NCBI GenBank assembly: GCA_021294835.1
Contig: JAJTDF010000002.1
Location: forward strand, 1-64,000
Origin: Planctomycetaceae bacterium
Lineage (GTDB): Bacteria > Planctomycetota > Phycisphaerae > Phycisphaerales > UBA1924
Length of the DNA: 64,000 nt
Direction: 5' to 3'
Shown here: positions 8,613-17,648 of the stretch, piece by piece
How positions within the stretch are numbered: the stretch's first letter is position 1
Layout of the letters: each line of letters opens with the position of its first letter
Position numbers and translations under genes: made by a program
The notes under the pieces: generated by a model
What the model saw: the letters and a program-made list of their open reading frames with translations, nothing else
The model's database searches: none
Told to the model about the DNA's origin: nothing

Positions 8613-9992
8613 TCACTGCCGAAGGTTGATCACCGTCGCCGTGAAGCTGTCCTGGTTGTCCGTCCGGAAGCCGTCCGTTCCAAACGTCCGCTGCACCTCG
8701 ATCGACAACGTCGTCGGACCCGCGACCGTCGGCAGTGCCGCCGTCCCGCTGATGGTCATGTGCACGCCGCCCTGATTGAAGAAGAAGGTCGTCCACGGAC
8801 CCACCTGCGTGCCCAGCCGCACACGGGCCTGAATCGCCGTATTCGCCGCGTTGGTGTAGCCCGACAGGCTCCAGTTCACCACCGCCTGTCCCGCCACCAT
8901 CGTGACCGACGAGGGCGTGCCATTGACCGTCGTCGGCGTAACCGCGCTGATCAACTGCACCGGCATGCTGGTCGTGTTCCGCGCCGTCACCGCCGGCGGC
9001 GTCGCCACCGCCACCGGCACGCCCGTGACGCCCGACCACGCCACCGTGTCCGCCTGATCGGCGGTGGCGGCCCGGGTCGCCTGGTCTGCGTCCGTCGCCC
9101 GAATCGCCCGCCCAGCCTGCGGCGCGATGCTGATCGCCTGCCGCGGGCTCAGCGGCACAAAGCCGCTCCCGGGAGGCGACTCCACTTCAATCCCCAGCCA
9201 CAAGGCCCGCGATTCGAGAATCGCCGCCCCGAAGTCCAGTTCCGTCTGCACCAGCCCCCGCTCAATCCCCGTCAGGCTCCGCGTGATCGGCCCCGCCAGC
9301 GCGGTCTCGCCAATCGAGTTGAACGGCATCCCGAACAGCGTAAACCGCACGTTCGCATCCCCCGTCACCGGCCCACTCGCTGTCGACAGCACCCCCTGAT
9401 ACCCAAAGTCAGTCTCCACATCACCGGTAAACGTGATCGTCCACCCACCCAGGATCGTCCCGCCCGCCGCCGATGGGAATCCGTCAGCCACGTACAGCCG
9501 CCACGTCCCGTTGGGGTCCGTGCCATACAGCGTCGACATGTCCGTCGAGTACGGCAGGCCCGGTGCCGGTGCCGGCAAAGCGGCACCGTTCGTCACCGTC
9601 GGCCGGTAGATGCCCGACACTGATGGCACGCCAAACGCCGTCGGCAGCGTCGCCGTCGCTTCTTGGTTGAAGATCCATGTCTGCGCCACCAGGTTGGTGT
9701 TGCTGCCCGCACCGCTCACCAGGAGCACACGTTGCCCACCCGGTGCCACCAGCAGCGCCCGAATGTCCTCAGCAAACAGGTGGTTGATGTTCTGAATCGC
9801 CACCGAGAACGTCTTGATCCGCCGCGGAGCACCCGAAACCACGATCTCGCTCGGATACGGCGACGACACACCCGTCGCGGAAGTCACCGGGATGCCGATC
9901 GGGTTGATGTTCACATACCGCTGCCCCGCAGCCGTTCCCGCCGCCACCAGGCACACCAGCCCCGCCAACACGCCGCCAATAAGGCCTCTCAT
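8613..9992 (-). CDS. secreted P-domain protein with planctomycete surface-protein module
   Basis: 459 residues from the ATG at 9992, chosen for its Shine-Dalgarno (GAGGGAG) and the signal peptide that starts there (MRGLIGGVLAGLVCLVAAG, cleavage near AAG-Q). Residues ~45-195 have the proprotein-convertase P-domain pattern (DIRALLVAPGGQRVLLVSG, then DPNGTWRLYVADGFPSAAGG, GWTITF). Next comes a module seen in planctomycete surface proteins: FGYQGVL, ANVRFTLFGMPFNS, VQTELDFGAAI, RALWLGIEV and LSPRQAISIAP. An Ala/Asp repeat linker (ATDADQATRAATADQADT) and a beta-rich C-terminus follow. No protease domain is present. The role is probably structural or adhesive at the surface, but this is inference. 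Confidence 0.75.
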   Translation of the reverse strand: MRGLIGGVLAGLVCLVAAGTAAGQRYVNINPIGIPVTSATGVSSPYPSEIVVSGAPRRIKTFSVAIQNINHLFAEDIRALLVAPGGQRVLLVSGAGSNTNLVAQTWIFNQEATATLPTAFGVPSVSGIYRPTVTNGAALPAPAPGLPYSTDMSTLYGTDPNGTWRLYVADGFPSAAGGTILGGWTITFTGDVETDFGYQGVLSTASGPVTGDANVRFTLFGMPFNSIGETALAGPITRSLTGIERGLVQTELDFGAAILESRALWLGIEVESPPGSGFVPLSPRQAISIAPQAGRAIRATDADQATRAATADQADTVAWSGVTGVPVAVATPPAVTARNTTSMPVQLISAVTPTTVNGTPSSVTMVAGQAVVNWSLSGYTNAANTAIQARVRLGTQVGPWTTFFFNQGGVHMTISGTAALPTVAGPTTLSIEVQRTFGTDGFRTDNQDSFTATVINLRQ

Positions 9993-10318
9993 CGATGTCT
10001 CCCTCATGGACCGACCCGCTCGAGTCATTGCAGTGCTGCAACTTCGCGTCCACCGCATTGCTCGAAGGAGTGTAGTGGCGTGTTGGCTCCCGAGCGCACC
10101 TCTCTCTTGAGGTTGATGCACACTCAACAGAGTTAATGCCAAATTGACTATTTTATCACGATTCTCACCCCCAACTTTTCCCCAGACAGCCGTTTGTCAT
10201 TTTGTTTTTGTGGAAACTGACACCCCGTTGTCAGTCCCGCACGCCCCCTCATTTGCCCCCGGTCGCCCTTCTGGTATGGTCTCCAGGTCGGCCCACCGCC
10301 GACCAAGGAGACCACGCC
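9993..10318. promoter_or_regulatory. divergent intergenic region
   Basis: This 326-bp gap separates the P-domain gene (minus) from an unknown gene (plus). It holds a GTTGA-N7-TCAAC inverted repeat (10112-10128), an AT-rich tract (about 10133-10163) likely to contain the minus-strand promoter, and the 20-bp palindrome at 10216. A -10-like TATGGT (10275-10280) lies 38 bases before the plus-strand ATG. I found no RNA gene in it. Confidence 0.5.
10216..10235. promoter_or_regulatory. 20-bp palindromic operator candidate (copy 1)
   Basis: ACTGACA-CCCCGT-TGTCAGT, two perfect 7-bp arms around 6 bases. It ends 39 bases before a TATGGT -10-like box and 83 bases before the ATG at 10319. The same arms with the same spacing recur at 60830-60849. 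The symmetry and length fit a dimeric regulator; the regulator is not identified. Confidence 0.55.
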
Positions 10319-10834
10319 ATGTCCGCAACCCTCGCCCCCCTCCCCGCTCAGCCCCTGTCCCCCGCCGGCACAGCCGCCCCGCTGCCCGAAGCCCTGCCCG
10401 CGCTCGCGGCCGCCGCCATCCACGCCGCCCATGTCCTGATCACCTCCCTCACCACCCTCGCCGCCCGCACCGACGAGCCCCAGGTCGCCCTCCGCGCCTG
10501 CTCCACGCTCACCAGCGCCCTCCGCACCCTCCCCAAACTGCTCGCTTCCGTCTCACCCGCCGCCGCCCAGGACGACACAACGCCCCCACAATCCAGCCCA
10601 TCCCGTCAGCCTGCCCGCCGGTCCACCCCAATCCCGCGCCAGACCCCCATTGCCCGCACGCCGCAGCCCCCGGCTTCAGTCACCTCGCTGGCTTCTGCTT
10701 CCCCCGCCCACGTACCCCCATCCGCCATCACGCCCAGCACTTCATCCACACAAGCCGCGCCCGCCAAGCCCACCGACCCACCCGTCGCACCCCCGCACCT
10801 CCGCCCCATCCCGCCTCACCGTGCCGCCGGATGA
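10319..10834 (+). CDS. Ala/Pro-rich protein of unknown function
   Basis: 171 residues from an ATG with a good Shine-Dalgarno (AAGGAG, 7 bases). The first ~85 residues are rich in Ala/Leu and predicted helical (ALAAAAIHAAHVLITSL, CSTLTSALRTLPKLLAS). The rest is Pro/Ser/Ala-rich and probably disordered. I do not recognise it. The 3' end overlaps the convergent apbE by 19 bp. The upstream palindrome suggests regulated expression. Confidence 0.6.
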   Translation: MSATLAPLPAQPLSPAGTAAPLPEALPALAAAAIHAAHVLITSLTTLAARTDEPQVALRACSTLTSALRTLPKLLASVSPAAAQDDTTPPQSSPSRQPARRSTPIPRQTPIARTPQPPASVTSLASASPAHVPPSAITPSTSSTQAAPAKPTDPPVAPPHLRPIPPHRAAG

Positions 10835-11835
10835 AACACCACCTCCACGCCCTCATCCGCAAACCCCCGCACCAGCGCATCGGCCTCCGGCCCCGGCCCC
10901 ATCAGACACAGCGCTGACGCCAGCGCATCGGCCACCCAGCCGCGCTTGGCCACCACCGTCACCGGATACACCCGCTCTGCGCCCATCCCCGTGCGCGCGT
11001 CGATCAGGTGCGCCATCCGCCGCCCGTTGATCTCCACCGTCTGAAACGCATCCCCCGAGGTCGACACCGCCCGATTCACCACCCGCAGCGTCCGCCCCGC
11101 TTCCCCACTGCCGCCGCCGCCCGCCTCCGCCAGCACCTCCCACGCTCCCCCCGCCCGCCCGACGACCGCCGGTCGCGCCGCCCCCGCGAACACGTCCCCC
11201 GCCAGCGCCGCCATCGCTGCCGTCGCCCCCGCACTCTCCATCGCCCGCACCGCCCGCTCCGCGGCGTAGCCCTTGGCGATGCCCCCCACATCCAGCCGCA
11301 TCCCCTCCCGGGCCAACTCCACAGCCCCCGCCCGCTCGTCCACAGTCAACAACGCCCAGCCGCTCCGCGCCCGCGGCTCCGCCAGCGTCGCGTCCGCAGC
11401 CATCACCCCCGTCCGCCTCGCCTCCCGCCACAGCGCCGTCAGCGGTCCCACCGTCACATCAAACCGACCCCCGCTCGCTCGCGCCACCCGCTGCGCCCCC
11501 GCCAGCACCTCCACCAGTTCAGGTGACACATAAACAGGTGATCCAACCGCCGCGACGCCTAGCCGCGACAGTTCACTCCCCGCCCGCCAATCGCTCATCA
11601 TCGCCTCAAGCCGGGCCACCTCGGCAAACCCGACCCGCGCCAGCCGCTCACCTTCCGCCTCATTCGCCGCAAACACCACCAGATCCGCCCGAACCCCCAT
11701 CAGCATTCTGGTATACTCGAAGCGTCCCACGTTCTGTGGGTGCAACCTGCAACCGCTCACCAGCCCCAGCGCAATCACCATCAGGGCAAGCAGCCCCGTT
11801 GCCCGCACCGCCCAACCCACCGCTTGGCAGTTCAT
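10816..11835 (-). CDS. apbE: FAD:protein FMN transferase, lipoprotein (ApbE family)
   Basis: 339 residues. The N-terminus is a lipoprotein signal (hydrophobic stretch then LVSGC). ApbE motifs are present: LDVGGIAKGYAAERA, NRAVSTSGDAFQ, AHLIDARTG and WVADALASALCLMG. The enzyme attaches FMN to Thr/Ser of exported proteins such as Rnf or Nqr subunits using FAD. No flavoprotein target is encoded here. The start at 11835 gives a normal signal length. An ATG at 11895 with a better Shine-Dalgarno (GAGGTGG) would give a 20-residue longer N-terminus. It is divergent from the FGE-fold gene. Confidence 0.9.
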   Translation of the reverse strand: MNCQAVGWAVRATGLLALMVIALGLVSGCRLHPQNVGRFEYTRMLMGVRADLVVFAANEAEGERLARVGFAEVARLEAMMSDWRAGSELSRLGVAAVGSPVYVSPELVEVLAGAQRVARASGGRFDVTVGPLTALWREARRTGVMAADATLAEPRARSGWALLTVDERAGAVELAREGMRLDVGGIAKGYAAERAVRAMESAGATAAMAALAGDVFAGAARPAVVGRAGGAWEVLAEAGGGGSGEAGRTLRVVNRAVSTSGDAFQTVEINGRRMAHLIDARTGMGAERVYPVTVVAKRGWVADALASALCLMGPGPEADALVRGFADEGVEVVFHPAAR

Positions 11836-11956
11836 CCCCCGGCCACTCGGACGCAACCGCCCCCACCCGCAGATTGCTGATCGCCCGCTTCTCATCGCAG
11901 TCCACCTCGTGTTCCCGCGCCCCGCGGCCCCGCATCCTTGCCAAGGACCATCGCCC

Positions 11957-12988
11957 TTGCCCACCCACGCTGCTCCCCGTGTGTCCCGCCGGCTCGCCGC
12001 GCTTCTGCTCACGCTTTCTCCCGCCTTCGTTGCCGCCCCGGCCCAAGGCCAGCCTAAGCCCGCCGCATCCGGCTCCCCCACCCAGCCCCTCAAGGCCACT
12101 CCCCAGTTCATCACCCCCGCCCCGGCCCCCGGCTCCGGGGCCGTCGCGCTCCGCCAGCCCATCCCCGGCGCCGCCTTCAACCTGAACTTGGTCCTCGTCC
12201 CCGGCTCCCCCGACGGCGCCATCAAGCCCTTCTACATCACCACCACCGAGATCACCTGGGAGGCCTACGACGCCTTCGTCTTCGCCCTCGATGAAGGCGG
12301 CAGCATCACCCCGCCCGAGCCCCCGCCCCCCGGCGGCTACAAGCCTGACCCGAACGCCCAGCCGAACATCAAGCCCGACGCCATCACCCGCCCCTCCAAG
12401 CCCTACATCCCGCCCGACCGGGGCTTCGGCCATGACGGCTACGCCGCCATCAGCATCACCGCCAAGGGCGCCCAGGCCTTCTGCACCTGGCTCTCCGCCC
12501 GCTCAGGCCTGACCTTCCGCCTCCCCACCGAGGCCGAGTGGCGGCACGCCGCCGCCGCCGGCTCCACCGGCGAGTACACCTTCGGCGACGACGTAACCAA
12601 ACTCCACGAGTACGCCTGGTTCTCCGCCAACGCAGATGACACGCCCCACCCCGTCGGCAAGAAAAAGCCCAACCCCTGGGGCCTGTTCGACGTCCACGGC
12701 AACATCCAGGAGTGGGTCATCGGCGCCGACGGCAAGCCCATCACCAAGGGCGGCTCGTACCGCGACGCACCAGAGAAGCTCGCCCTGGCCGCCACCGCCC
12801 GCCAGAGTTCCGGCTGGAACGCCTCCGACCCGCAGATCCCCAAGAGCGTCTGGTGGCTCTCCGACGGCCCCTTTGTCGGCTTCCGCATCATCTGCGAAGT
12901 GCCCGCCAACCTGCCTCCCACCCCCCCGTCCACCCCCGCGGCCAACCCCGCACCCGCCGCCGCCCCCACTCAGGAGTCCCGCAAGTGA
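11957..12988 (+). CDS. formylglycine-generating-enzyme-fold (SUMF1/FGE) secreted protein
   Basis: About 343 residues from a TTG at 11957 (Shine-Dalgarno AAGGA); a GTG at 11909 would also fit. A signal peptide (SRRLAALLLTLSPAFVAAPAQG) comes first. The FGE-fold pattern then follows: FYITTTEITWEAYDAF, ARSGLTFRLPTEAEWRHAAA, NPWGLFDVHGNIQEWV, GGSYRD and DGPFVGFRI. True formylglycine synthases have a Cys right after GFR (GFRC); here the sequence is GFRII and the only nearby Cys comes two residues later, so oxidase activity is doubtful. It may bind a ligand or partner. The gene overlaps the next one by GTGA, so the two are translationally coupled. Confidence 0.82.
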   Translation: MPTHAAPRVSRRLAALLLTLSPAFVAAPAQGQPKPAASGSPTQPLKATPQFITPAPAPGSGAVALRQPIPGAAFNLNLVLVPGSPDGAIKPFYITTTEITWEAYDAFVFALDEGGSITPPEPPPPGGYKPDPNAQPNIKPDAITRPSKPYIPPDRGFGHDGYAAISITAKGAQAFCTWLSARSGLTFRLPTEAEWRHAAAAGSTGEYTFGDDVTKLHEYAWFSANADDTPHPVGKKKPNPWGLFDVHGNIQEWVIGADGKPITKGGSYRDAPEKLALAATARQSSGWNASDPQIPKSVWWLSDGPFVGFRIICEVPANLPPTPPSTPAANPAPAAAPTQESRK

Positions 12989-14373
12989 CCTCCCGCGATC
13001 CCATCGCCAAGTCCACACCCCCCGCCGCCGCCAACCTCTCCCGTCGCGCCCTGCTCTCCGCTGCCGCCTCCGCGGCCATCCTTCCAGCCCTCGCTGGCTG
13101 CCGTTCCACCGGCACCGAGCCCCTCGCCTCCGCCCCGGCCCCCGCACCCGCACCCATCCCCCCCGCCGCCCCCGTCACCGGCCCGCTCCGTATCGGCCTC
13201 ATCGGCTGCGGCGGTCGGGGCACCGGCGCCGCTGTCCAGGCCCTCCGGGCCGACAAGAACACCCGACTGGTCGCCATGGGCGACGTCCTGCCCGACCGCC
13301 TGAACGCCTGCCTGAACGCTGTCAGCAAAGAAATGGCCGAGGAGGCCGCCCGCGTCGACGTCCCCGAGTCACGCCGCTTCGTCGGCTTTGACAGCTACCA
13401 GCGCGTCATCGACGCCGGCGTCGACGTCGTCCTGCTCACCTCCTATCCGCAGTTCCGCCCGGCCCATCTGGCCGCCGCCGTCGCCGCCGGCAAGCACGTC
13501 TTCGCCGAGAAGCCCGTCGCCGTCGACGCCCCCGGTGTCCGCTCGGTCATCGCTTCCGCCCGCCTCGCCCAGCAAAAGAACCTGGGCCTGCTCGTCGGCT
13601 TCTGCTGGCGCTACCACGACGGCATGCGTGCCACCTTTGATCAACTCGCCAAGGGCGCCATCGGCCCCGTCCTCTCGGTTCACACCACCTACCACACCAG
13701 CACCCTCGCCCGCCGCCCACGCAAGCCCGAGTGGTCCGACATGGAGTTCCAACTCCGCAACTGGTGGCACTTCACATGGCTCTCCGGCGACCACATCGTT
13801 GAGCAGGCCGTCCACAGCATCGACCGCCTCTCTTGGGCACTGGGCGACCGCATCCCCGAACGTGTCACTTGCCTCGGCGGTCGTGCCGCCCGCAGCGGGC
13901 CCGAACACGGCGACGTCTACGACAACTTCTCGGCCATCTTCGAGTACCCCGGCGGCCTTCGTGCCTTCCACACCACCCGCCAGATCGACTCCTGCCCCAG
14001 CGACAACTCCGACTACGTCGTCGGCGTCAACGGCCGCTGCGAGATCAACGGCTGGAAGCCCGTCTACGCCATCCGCGACCACGCCGGCAAGAAAGTGTGG
14101 AACTACACCGGCCGGGATGACCGCGACATGTACCAGACCGAGCACGACGAACTCTTCGCCTCCATCCGCGCCGGCCGCCCCATCAACGACGGCGAACGCG
14201 GAGCGAGCAGCACCCTCCTGGCCATCATGGCCCGCATGGCCGCCTACACCGGCCAGACCATCACCTGGGAGCAAGCCATGAACTCCCAGCAGAACCTCAC
14301 GCCCGAGTCCCTGGCCATGGGGCCCGCTCCCTCCGCCGAGATCGCCATCCCCGGCCGCACCAAGTTCATCTGA
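12985..14373 (+). CDS. Gfo/Idh/MocA family oxidoreductase, Tat/lipoprotein signal (first copy)
   Basis: 462 residues from a GTG overlapping the previous stop (GTGA). The N-terminal signal combines a twin-Arg start (SRRALLS) with a lipobox-like LAGC. The Rossmann motif IGLIGCGGRGTGAAV, a central EKPVAVD (the family Lys) and a C-terminal beta-sheet domain are present. The sequence WLSGDHIVEQAVHSIDRLSW is typical of planctomycete members. These enzymes oxidise or reduce sugars or cyclitols with NAD(P). Tat export would carry the folded, cofactor-bound protein to the periplasm. The substrate is unknown. Confidence 0.92.
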   Translation: MTSRDPIAKSTPPAAANLSRRALLSAAASAAILPALAGCRSTGTEPLASAPAPAPAPIPPAAPVTGPLRIGLIGCGGRGTGAAVQALRADKNTRLVAMGDVLPDRLNACLNAVSKEMAEEAARVDVPESRRFVGFDSYQRVIDAGVDVVLLTSYPQFRPAHLAAAVAAGKHVFAEKPVAVDAPGVRSVIASARLAQQKNLGLLVGFCWRYHDGMRATFDQLAKGAIGPVLSVHTTYHTSTLARRPRKPEWSDMEFQLRNWWHFTWLSGDHIVEQAVHSIDRLSWALGDRIPERVTCLGGRAARSGPEHGDVYDNFSAIFEYPGGLRAFHTTRQIDSCPSDNSDYVVGVNGRCEINGWKPVYAIRDHAGKKVWNYTGRDDRDMYQTEHDELFASIRAGRPINDGERGASSTLLAIMARMAAYTGQTITWEQAMNSQQNLTPESLAMGPAPSAEIAIPGRTKFI

Positions 14374-14399
14374 CTCTCCCACCAGCGCCGAGCCCACGC

Positions 14400-15377
14400 A
14401 TGCCCCACCCCAACGATCTCACCCGCCGCCGCTTCCTCGCCGCGTCCGCCGGCGCTGTTCTCGCGGGCGAGGCCCTCGCCGCAGCCGCCACCGGCACCGC
14501 CGATGCCGCTCGCACCGAGGCCACCCCGCCCCCCGTGCCCCCGCCCGTCCCTCCCGCCAAGCGCACGCTGCGCAAGGCGGTGATGATCGGCATGATCGGT
14601 GAGGGTGCGACCGTCGCCGACAAGTTCGCCATCGCCCGCGACTGTGGCTTCGCCGGCATCGAGATCGACTCCCCCACCTCGATCCCCATGGACGAGATCA
14701 TCGCCGCCGCCGGCAAGACCGGCCTGGTGACGCACGGCGCCGTGAACTCCGCCCACTGGGCCCACCCGCTCAACCACCCCGCCCCGGCCACCGCCGCCAA
14801 GGGCGCCGCCGCCCTGGAGACCTGCCTCCGCGACGCCGCCAAGGTCGGAGCCTCCAGCATCCTGCTCGTCCCCGGCGTCGTCAACGGCGATCTGGCCTAC
14901 GACCAGTGCTGGGCCAACTCCATCGCCGCCATCACCAAGGCCCTGCCCCTGGCCGCCGAACTCAAGGTCGTCATCGCCGTCGAGAACGTCTGGAACGGCT
15001 TCCTGCTCAGCCCCATGGAAGCCGCCGCCTACGTCGACCACTTCAAGTCCCCCTGGCTGGCCTTCCACTTTGACATCGGCAACGTCATCAACTTCGGCTA
15101 TCCCGACCAGTGGATCCGCATTCTCGGCCGCCGCATCGCCAAGATCCACATCAAGGACTTCAGCCGCAGCAAACGCGACAAGGAAGGCCTCTGGAAGGGC
15201 TTCGATGTCGAACTCGGCAACGGCGACGCCCGCTGGGCCCAGACCATGGCCGCCCTTGACGCCGTCGGCTACTCCACCGACCCCGCCGGTCGCTGGGCCA
15301 CCGCCGAAGTCCGAGGCGGCGACCGCAAACGCCTCCAGCAGATCTCCACCCAGATGGACGCCCTGTTCGCCATGTGA
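14400..15377 (+). CDS. Tat-exported sugar phosphate isomerase/epimerase-like TIM barrel
   Basis: 325 residues. The Tat signal is LTRRRFLAASAGAVLAGEALA. The AP-endonuclease-2/xylose-isomerase-like TIM barrel follows, with metal-ligand regions VIAVENVWNGFLL, AFHFDIGNVINFGYP, IAKIHIKDFSR and the closing WATAEVRGGD. The family isomerises or epimerises sugars and keto-sugars; some members cleave or hydrate 3-keto-glycosides. It lies 26 bp after the first oxidoreductase and 46 bp before the second, which suggests that it acts on their products. Confidence 0.9.
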   Translation: MPHPNDLTRRRFLAASAGAVLAGEALAAAATGTADAARTEATPPPVPPPVPPAKRTLRKAVMIGMIGEGATVADKFAIARDCGFAGIEIDSPTSIPMDEIIAAAGKTGLVTHGAVNSAHWAHPLNHPAPATAAKGAAALETCLRDAAKVGASSILLVPGVVNGDLAYDQCWANSIAAITKALPLAAELKVVIAVENVWNGFLLSPMEAAAYVDHFKSPWLAFHFDIGNVINFGYPDQWIRILGRRIAKIHIKDFSRSKRDKEGLWKGFDVELGNGDARWAQTMAALDAVGYSTDPAGRWATAEVRGGDRKRLQQISTQMDALFAM

Positions 15378-15423
15378 CCCGCCCTGCCACCGCCGGCCCT
15401 CATCCCACGCCCCGGAGCCACCC

Positions 15424-16740
15424 ATGTCCGACGTCAGCCGACGCGACCTCTTGCTCACCACCGCAGCCTCCGGCGCCGCCCTCCTGGCCGGCTCCGCCCT
15501 CGCTGGTGCCCCCGCCGCAGCGCCCGCCACCGCCCGGGGCAGCCGCCGCCTCCGCGTCGCCGTCATCGGCTGCGGCGGTCGGGGCACAGGCGCCGCCTTC
15601 AACGCCCTGGCCGCCTCACCCGATGTTGAGATCTGGGCCTTGGCCGACGCCTTCGCCGACCGCCTGGCCGGTTCCGCCTCCGAACTGGAAAAGCACCACG
15701 GCGCCCGCGCCACCGTGCCCGCCGATCGCCGCTTCGTCGGCCTGGATGCCTTCACCAAGGCCCTCGCCACCGACTGCGACATCGCCATTCTGGCCACCCC
15801 GCCCGGCTTCCGTCCGGCCCACTTCGCTGCCGCCATCGCCGCCGGCAAGCATGTGTTCATGGAGAAGCCCGTCGCCGTCGACCCCGCCGGCGTTCGCACC
15901 GTCATCGCCGCCGCCAAGGCCGCCCGCGAACGCAAGCTCTCGGTCGTCTCCGGCACCCAGCGCCGGCACGAGCAGTGCTATCTCAACGCCCACAAGCGCG
16001 TCGCGAGCGGCGCCATCGGCCCCGTCCAGTCCGCCACCGTCTACTGGAATCAGGGCAGCCTCTGGCACCACAAGCCCCGCCCCGAGTGGTCCGACGCTGA
16101 ATGGCAGATGCGCAACTGGCTCTACTTCGCCTGGCTCTCCGGCGACCACATCGTCGAGCAGCACGTCCACAACCTCGATGTCGCCGCCTGGTTCATGGGC
16201 ATCGGCTCCGCCAGCGACGACACCGACGGCGTCATGCCCGTCAGCGTCACCGCCATGGGCGGCCGGCAGGTCCGCACCGCCGCCGAGTTCGGGCACGTCT
16301 TCGACCACTTCGCCTGCGTCTTCTCCTACGCCGACGGCCGCGAGGTCCACTCCTACTGCCGCCAGATCGAAGGCTGCACCAACCGCGTCGAAGAGATCAT
16401 CCGGGGCACCGACGGCCTGGCCCGCCTGGCCTCCGGCCGCGCAAACATCGCCGGCAAGGAGCCCTGGAAGCACACCGGCGACCAGCCCGACCCCTACACC
16501 ACCGAGCATGAGGACCTCATCGCCAGCATCACCGGCTCCGGCCCGTATCGCAACGAGGGCCGCCGCATCGCCGAGAGCACCCTCATGGCCATCATGGGCC
16601 GCATGTCCGCCTATACCGGCAAGGCCATCACCTGGGAGCAGGCCATGAACAGCAAGCTCGACCTCATGCCCCCCAACCTGGCCTTCGGCCCGCTGCCCGT
16701 GCCCGAAGTCGCCGTCCCCGGCCGCACCCCGCTCATCTGA
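15424..16740 (+). CDS. Gfo/Idh/MocA family oxidoreductase, Tat signal (second copy)
   Basis: 438 residues. The Tat signal is SRRDLLLTTAASGAALLAGSALA. NAD-binding VAVIGCGGRGTGAAF and the catalytic-region MEKPVAVDPAGVR are clear, followed by the subgroup-specific WHHKPRPEWSDAEWQMRNW and HIVEQHVHNLD. It is clearly homologous to the oxidoreductase 1 kb upstream and shares its C-terminal GRT-(K/P)-(F/L)-I ending, so the pair probably arose by duplication and diverged. The Lys-Pro and His motifs needed for catalysis are kept. Confidence 0.92.
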   Translation: MSDVSRRDLLLTTAASGAALLAGSALAGAPAAAPATARGSRRLRVAVIGCGGRGTGAAFNALAASPDVEIWALADAFADRLAGSASELEKHHGARATVPADRRFVGLDAFTKALATDCDIAILATPPGFRPAHFAAAIAAGKHVFMEKPVAVDPAGVRTVIAAAKAARERKLSVVSGTQRRHEQCYLNAHKRVASGAIGPVQSATVYWNQGSLWHHKPRPEWSDAEWQMRNWLYFAWLSGDHIVEQHVHNLDVAAWFMGIGSASDDTDGVMPVSVTAMGGRQVRTAAEFGHVFDHFACVFSYADGREVHSYCRQIEGCTNRVEEIIRGTDGLARLASGRANIAGKEPWKHTGDQPDPYTTEHEDLIASITGSGPYRNEGRRIAESTLMAIMGRMSAYTGKAITWEQAMNSKLDLMPPNLAFGPLPVPEVAVPGRTPLI

Positions 16741-16769
16741 ACCCGCACCGTCCACCCGGAGCCCCCGCC

Positions 16770-17648
16770 ATGCACCGCCGCGACTTCCTCACCGCCGCCG
16801 GCGCCGCCGCCGTCGCGCCCGCCCTCGCCTCCGCCGCCCCCGCAGCTCCGGGCACAGCCAGCACGCAGCCAGACCCGGCCAAGGGCCGCCTCAAGCAGTC
16901 CGTCTGCCGCTGGTGCTTCTCCGGCATCCCGCTGGATGAGCTCTGCCGCCAGGCCGCCGCCATCGGCCTCAAGAGCGTCGAACTGCTCGGGCCCGACGAG
17001 TGGGCCGAACCCGCCAGGCACGGGCTCGTCTGCGCCGTCGCCACCAACGTGTCCGCCAACCCCATCGGCAAGGGCCTCAACCGCGTCGAGAATCACGACG
17101 CCATCGTCAGCCAGCTTGAATCCCGCCTGCCCGAGGTCGCCAAGGCCGGCATCCCCAACCAGATCGTCTTCTCTGGCAACCGCAAGGGCCTGCCCGACGA
17201 CCAAGGCCTCGCCAATTGCGTCACCGGGCTCAAGCGGATCGTCCCTCTGGCCGAGAAGGCCGGCGTCACCATCATCATGGAGTTGCTCAACTCCAGGCGC
17301 GACCACGGCGATTACATGTGCGACCGCACCGCCTGGGGCGTGGAACTGGTCAAGCGTGTCGGCTCCGACCGCTTCAAGCTCCTCTACGACATTTACCACA
17401 TGCAGATCATGGAGGGCGATGTCATCGCCACCATCACTGAGAACGCCAAGTTCATCGGCCACTACCACACCGCCGGCGTCCCCGGCCGACGCGATCTGGA
17501 CGCCACCCAGGAGCTCAACTACCCGGCGATCTGCCGCGCCATCGCCGACACCGGCTTTACCGGCTACTTCGGCCAGGAGTTCATGCCCCGCGACGGCAAG
17601 AACGCCATCGCCGCCCTGCGTTCCGCAGCGGTCACCTGCACGGTCTGA
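16770..17648 (+). CDS. Tat-exported hydroxypyruvate isomerase-like TIM barrel
   Basis: 292 residues. The Tat signal is HRRDFLTAAGAAAVAPALA. The barrel resembles hydroxypyruvate isomerase (Hyi): KQSVCRWCFSG near the N-terminus, then TIIMELLNSRRDHGDYMCD, LLYDIYHMQIMEGDVI, IGHYHTAGVPGRRDLD and TGYFGQEFMPRDG. The Glu, Asp and His metal ligands are present. Hyi interconverts hydroxypyruvate and tartronate semialdehyde in the cytosol, but the export signal and its place at the end of this operon argue for a related sugar-ketose substrate outside the membrane. It is the last gene of the operon. Confidence 0.9.
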   Translation: MHRRDFLTAAGAAAVAPALASAAPAAPGTASTQPDPAKGRLKQSVCRWCFSGIPLDELCRQAAAIGLKSVELLGPDEWAEPARHGLVCAVATNVSANPIGKGLNRVENHDAIVSQLESRLPEVAKAGIPNQIVFSGNRKGLPDDQGLANCVTGLKRIVPLAEKAGVTIIMELLNSRRDHGDYMCDRTAWGVELVKRVGSDRFKLLYDIYHMQIMEGDVIATITENAKFIGHYHTAGVPGRRDLDATQELNYPAICRAIADTGFTGYFGQEFMPRDGKNAIAALRSAAVTCTV

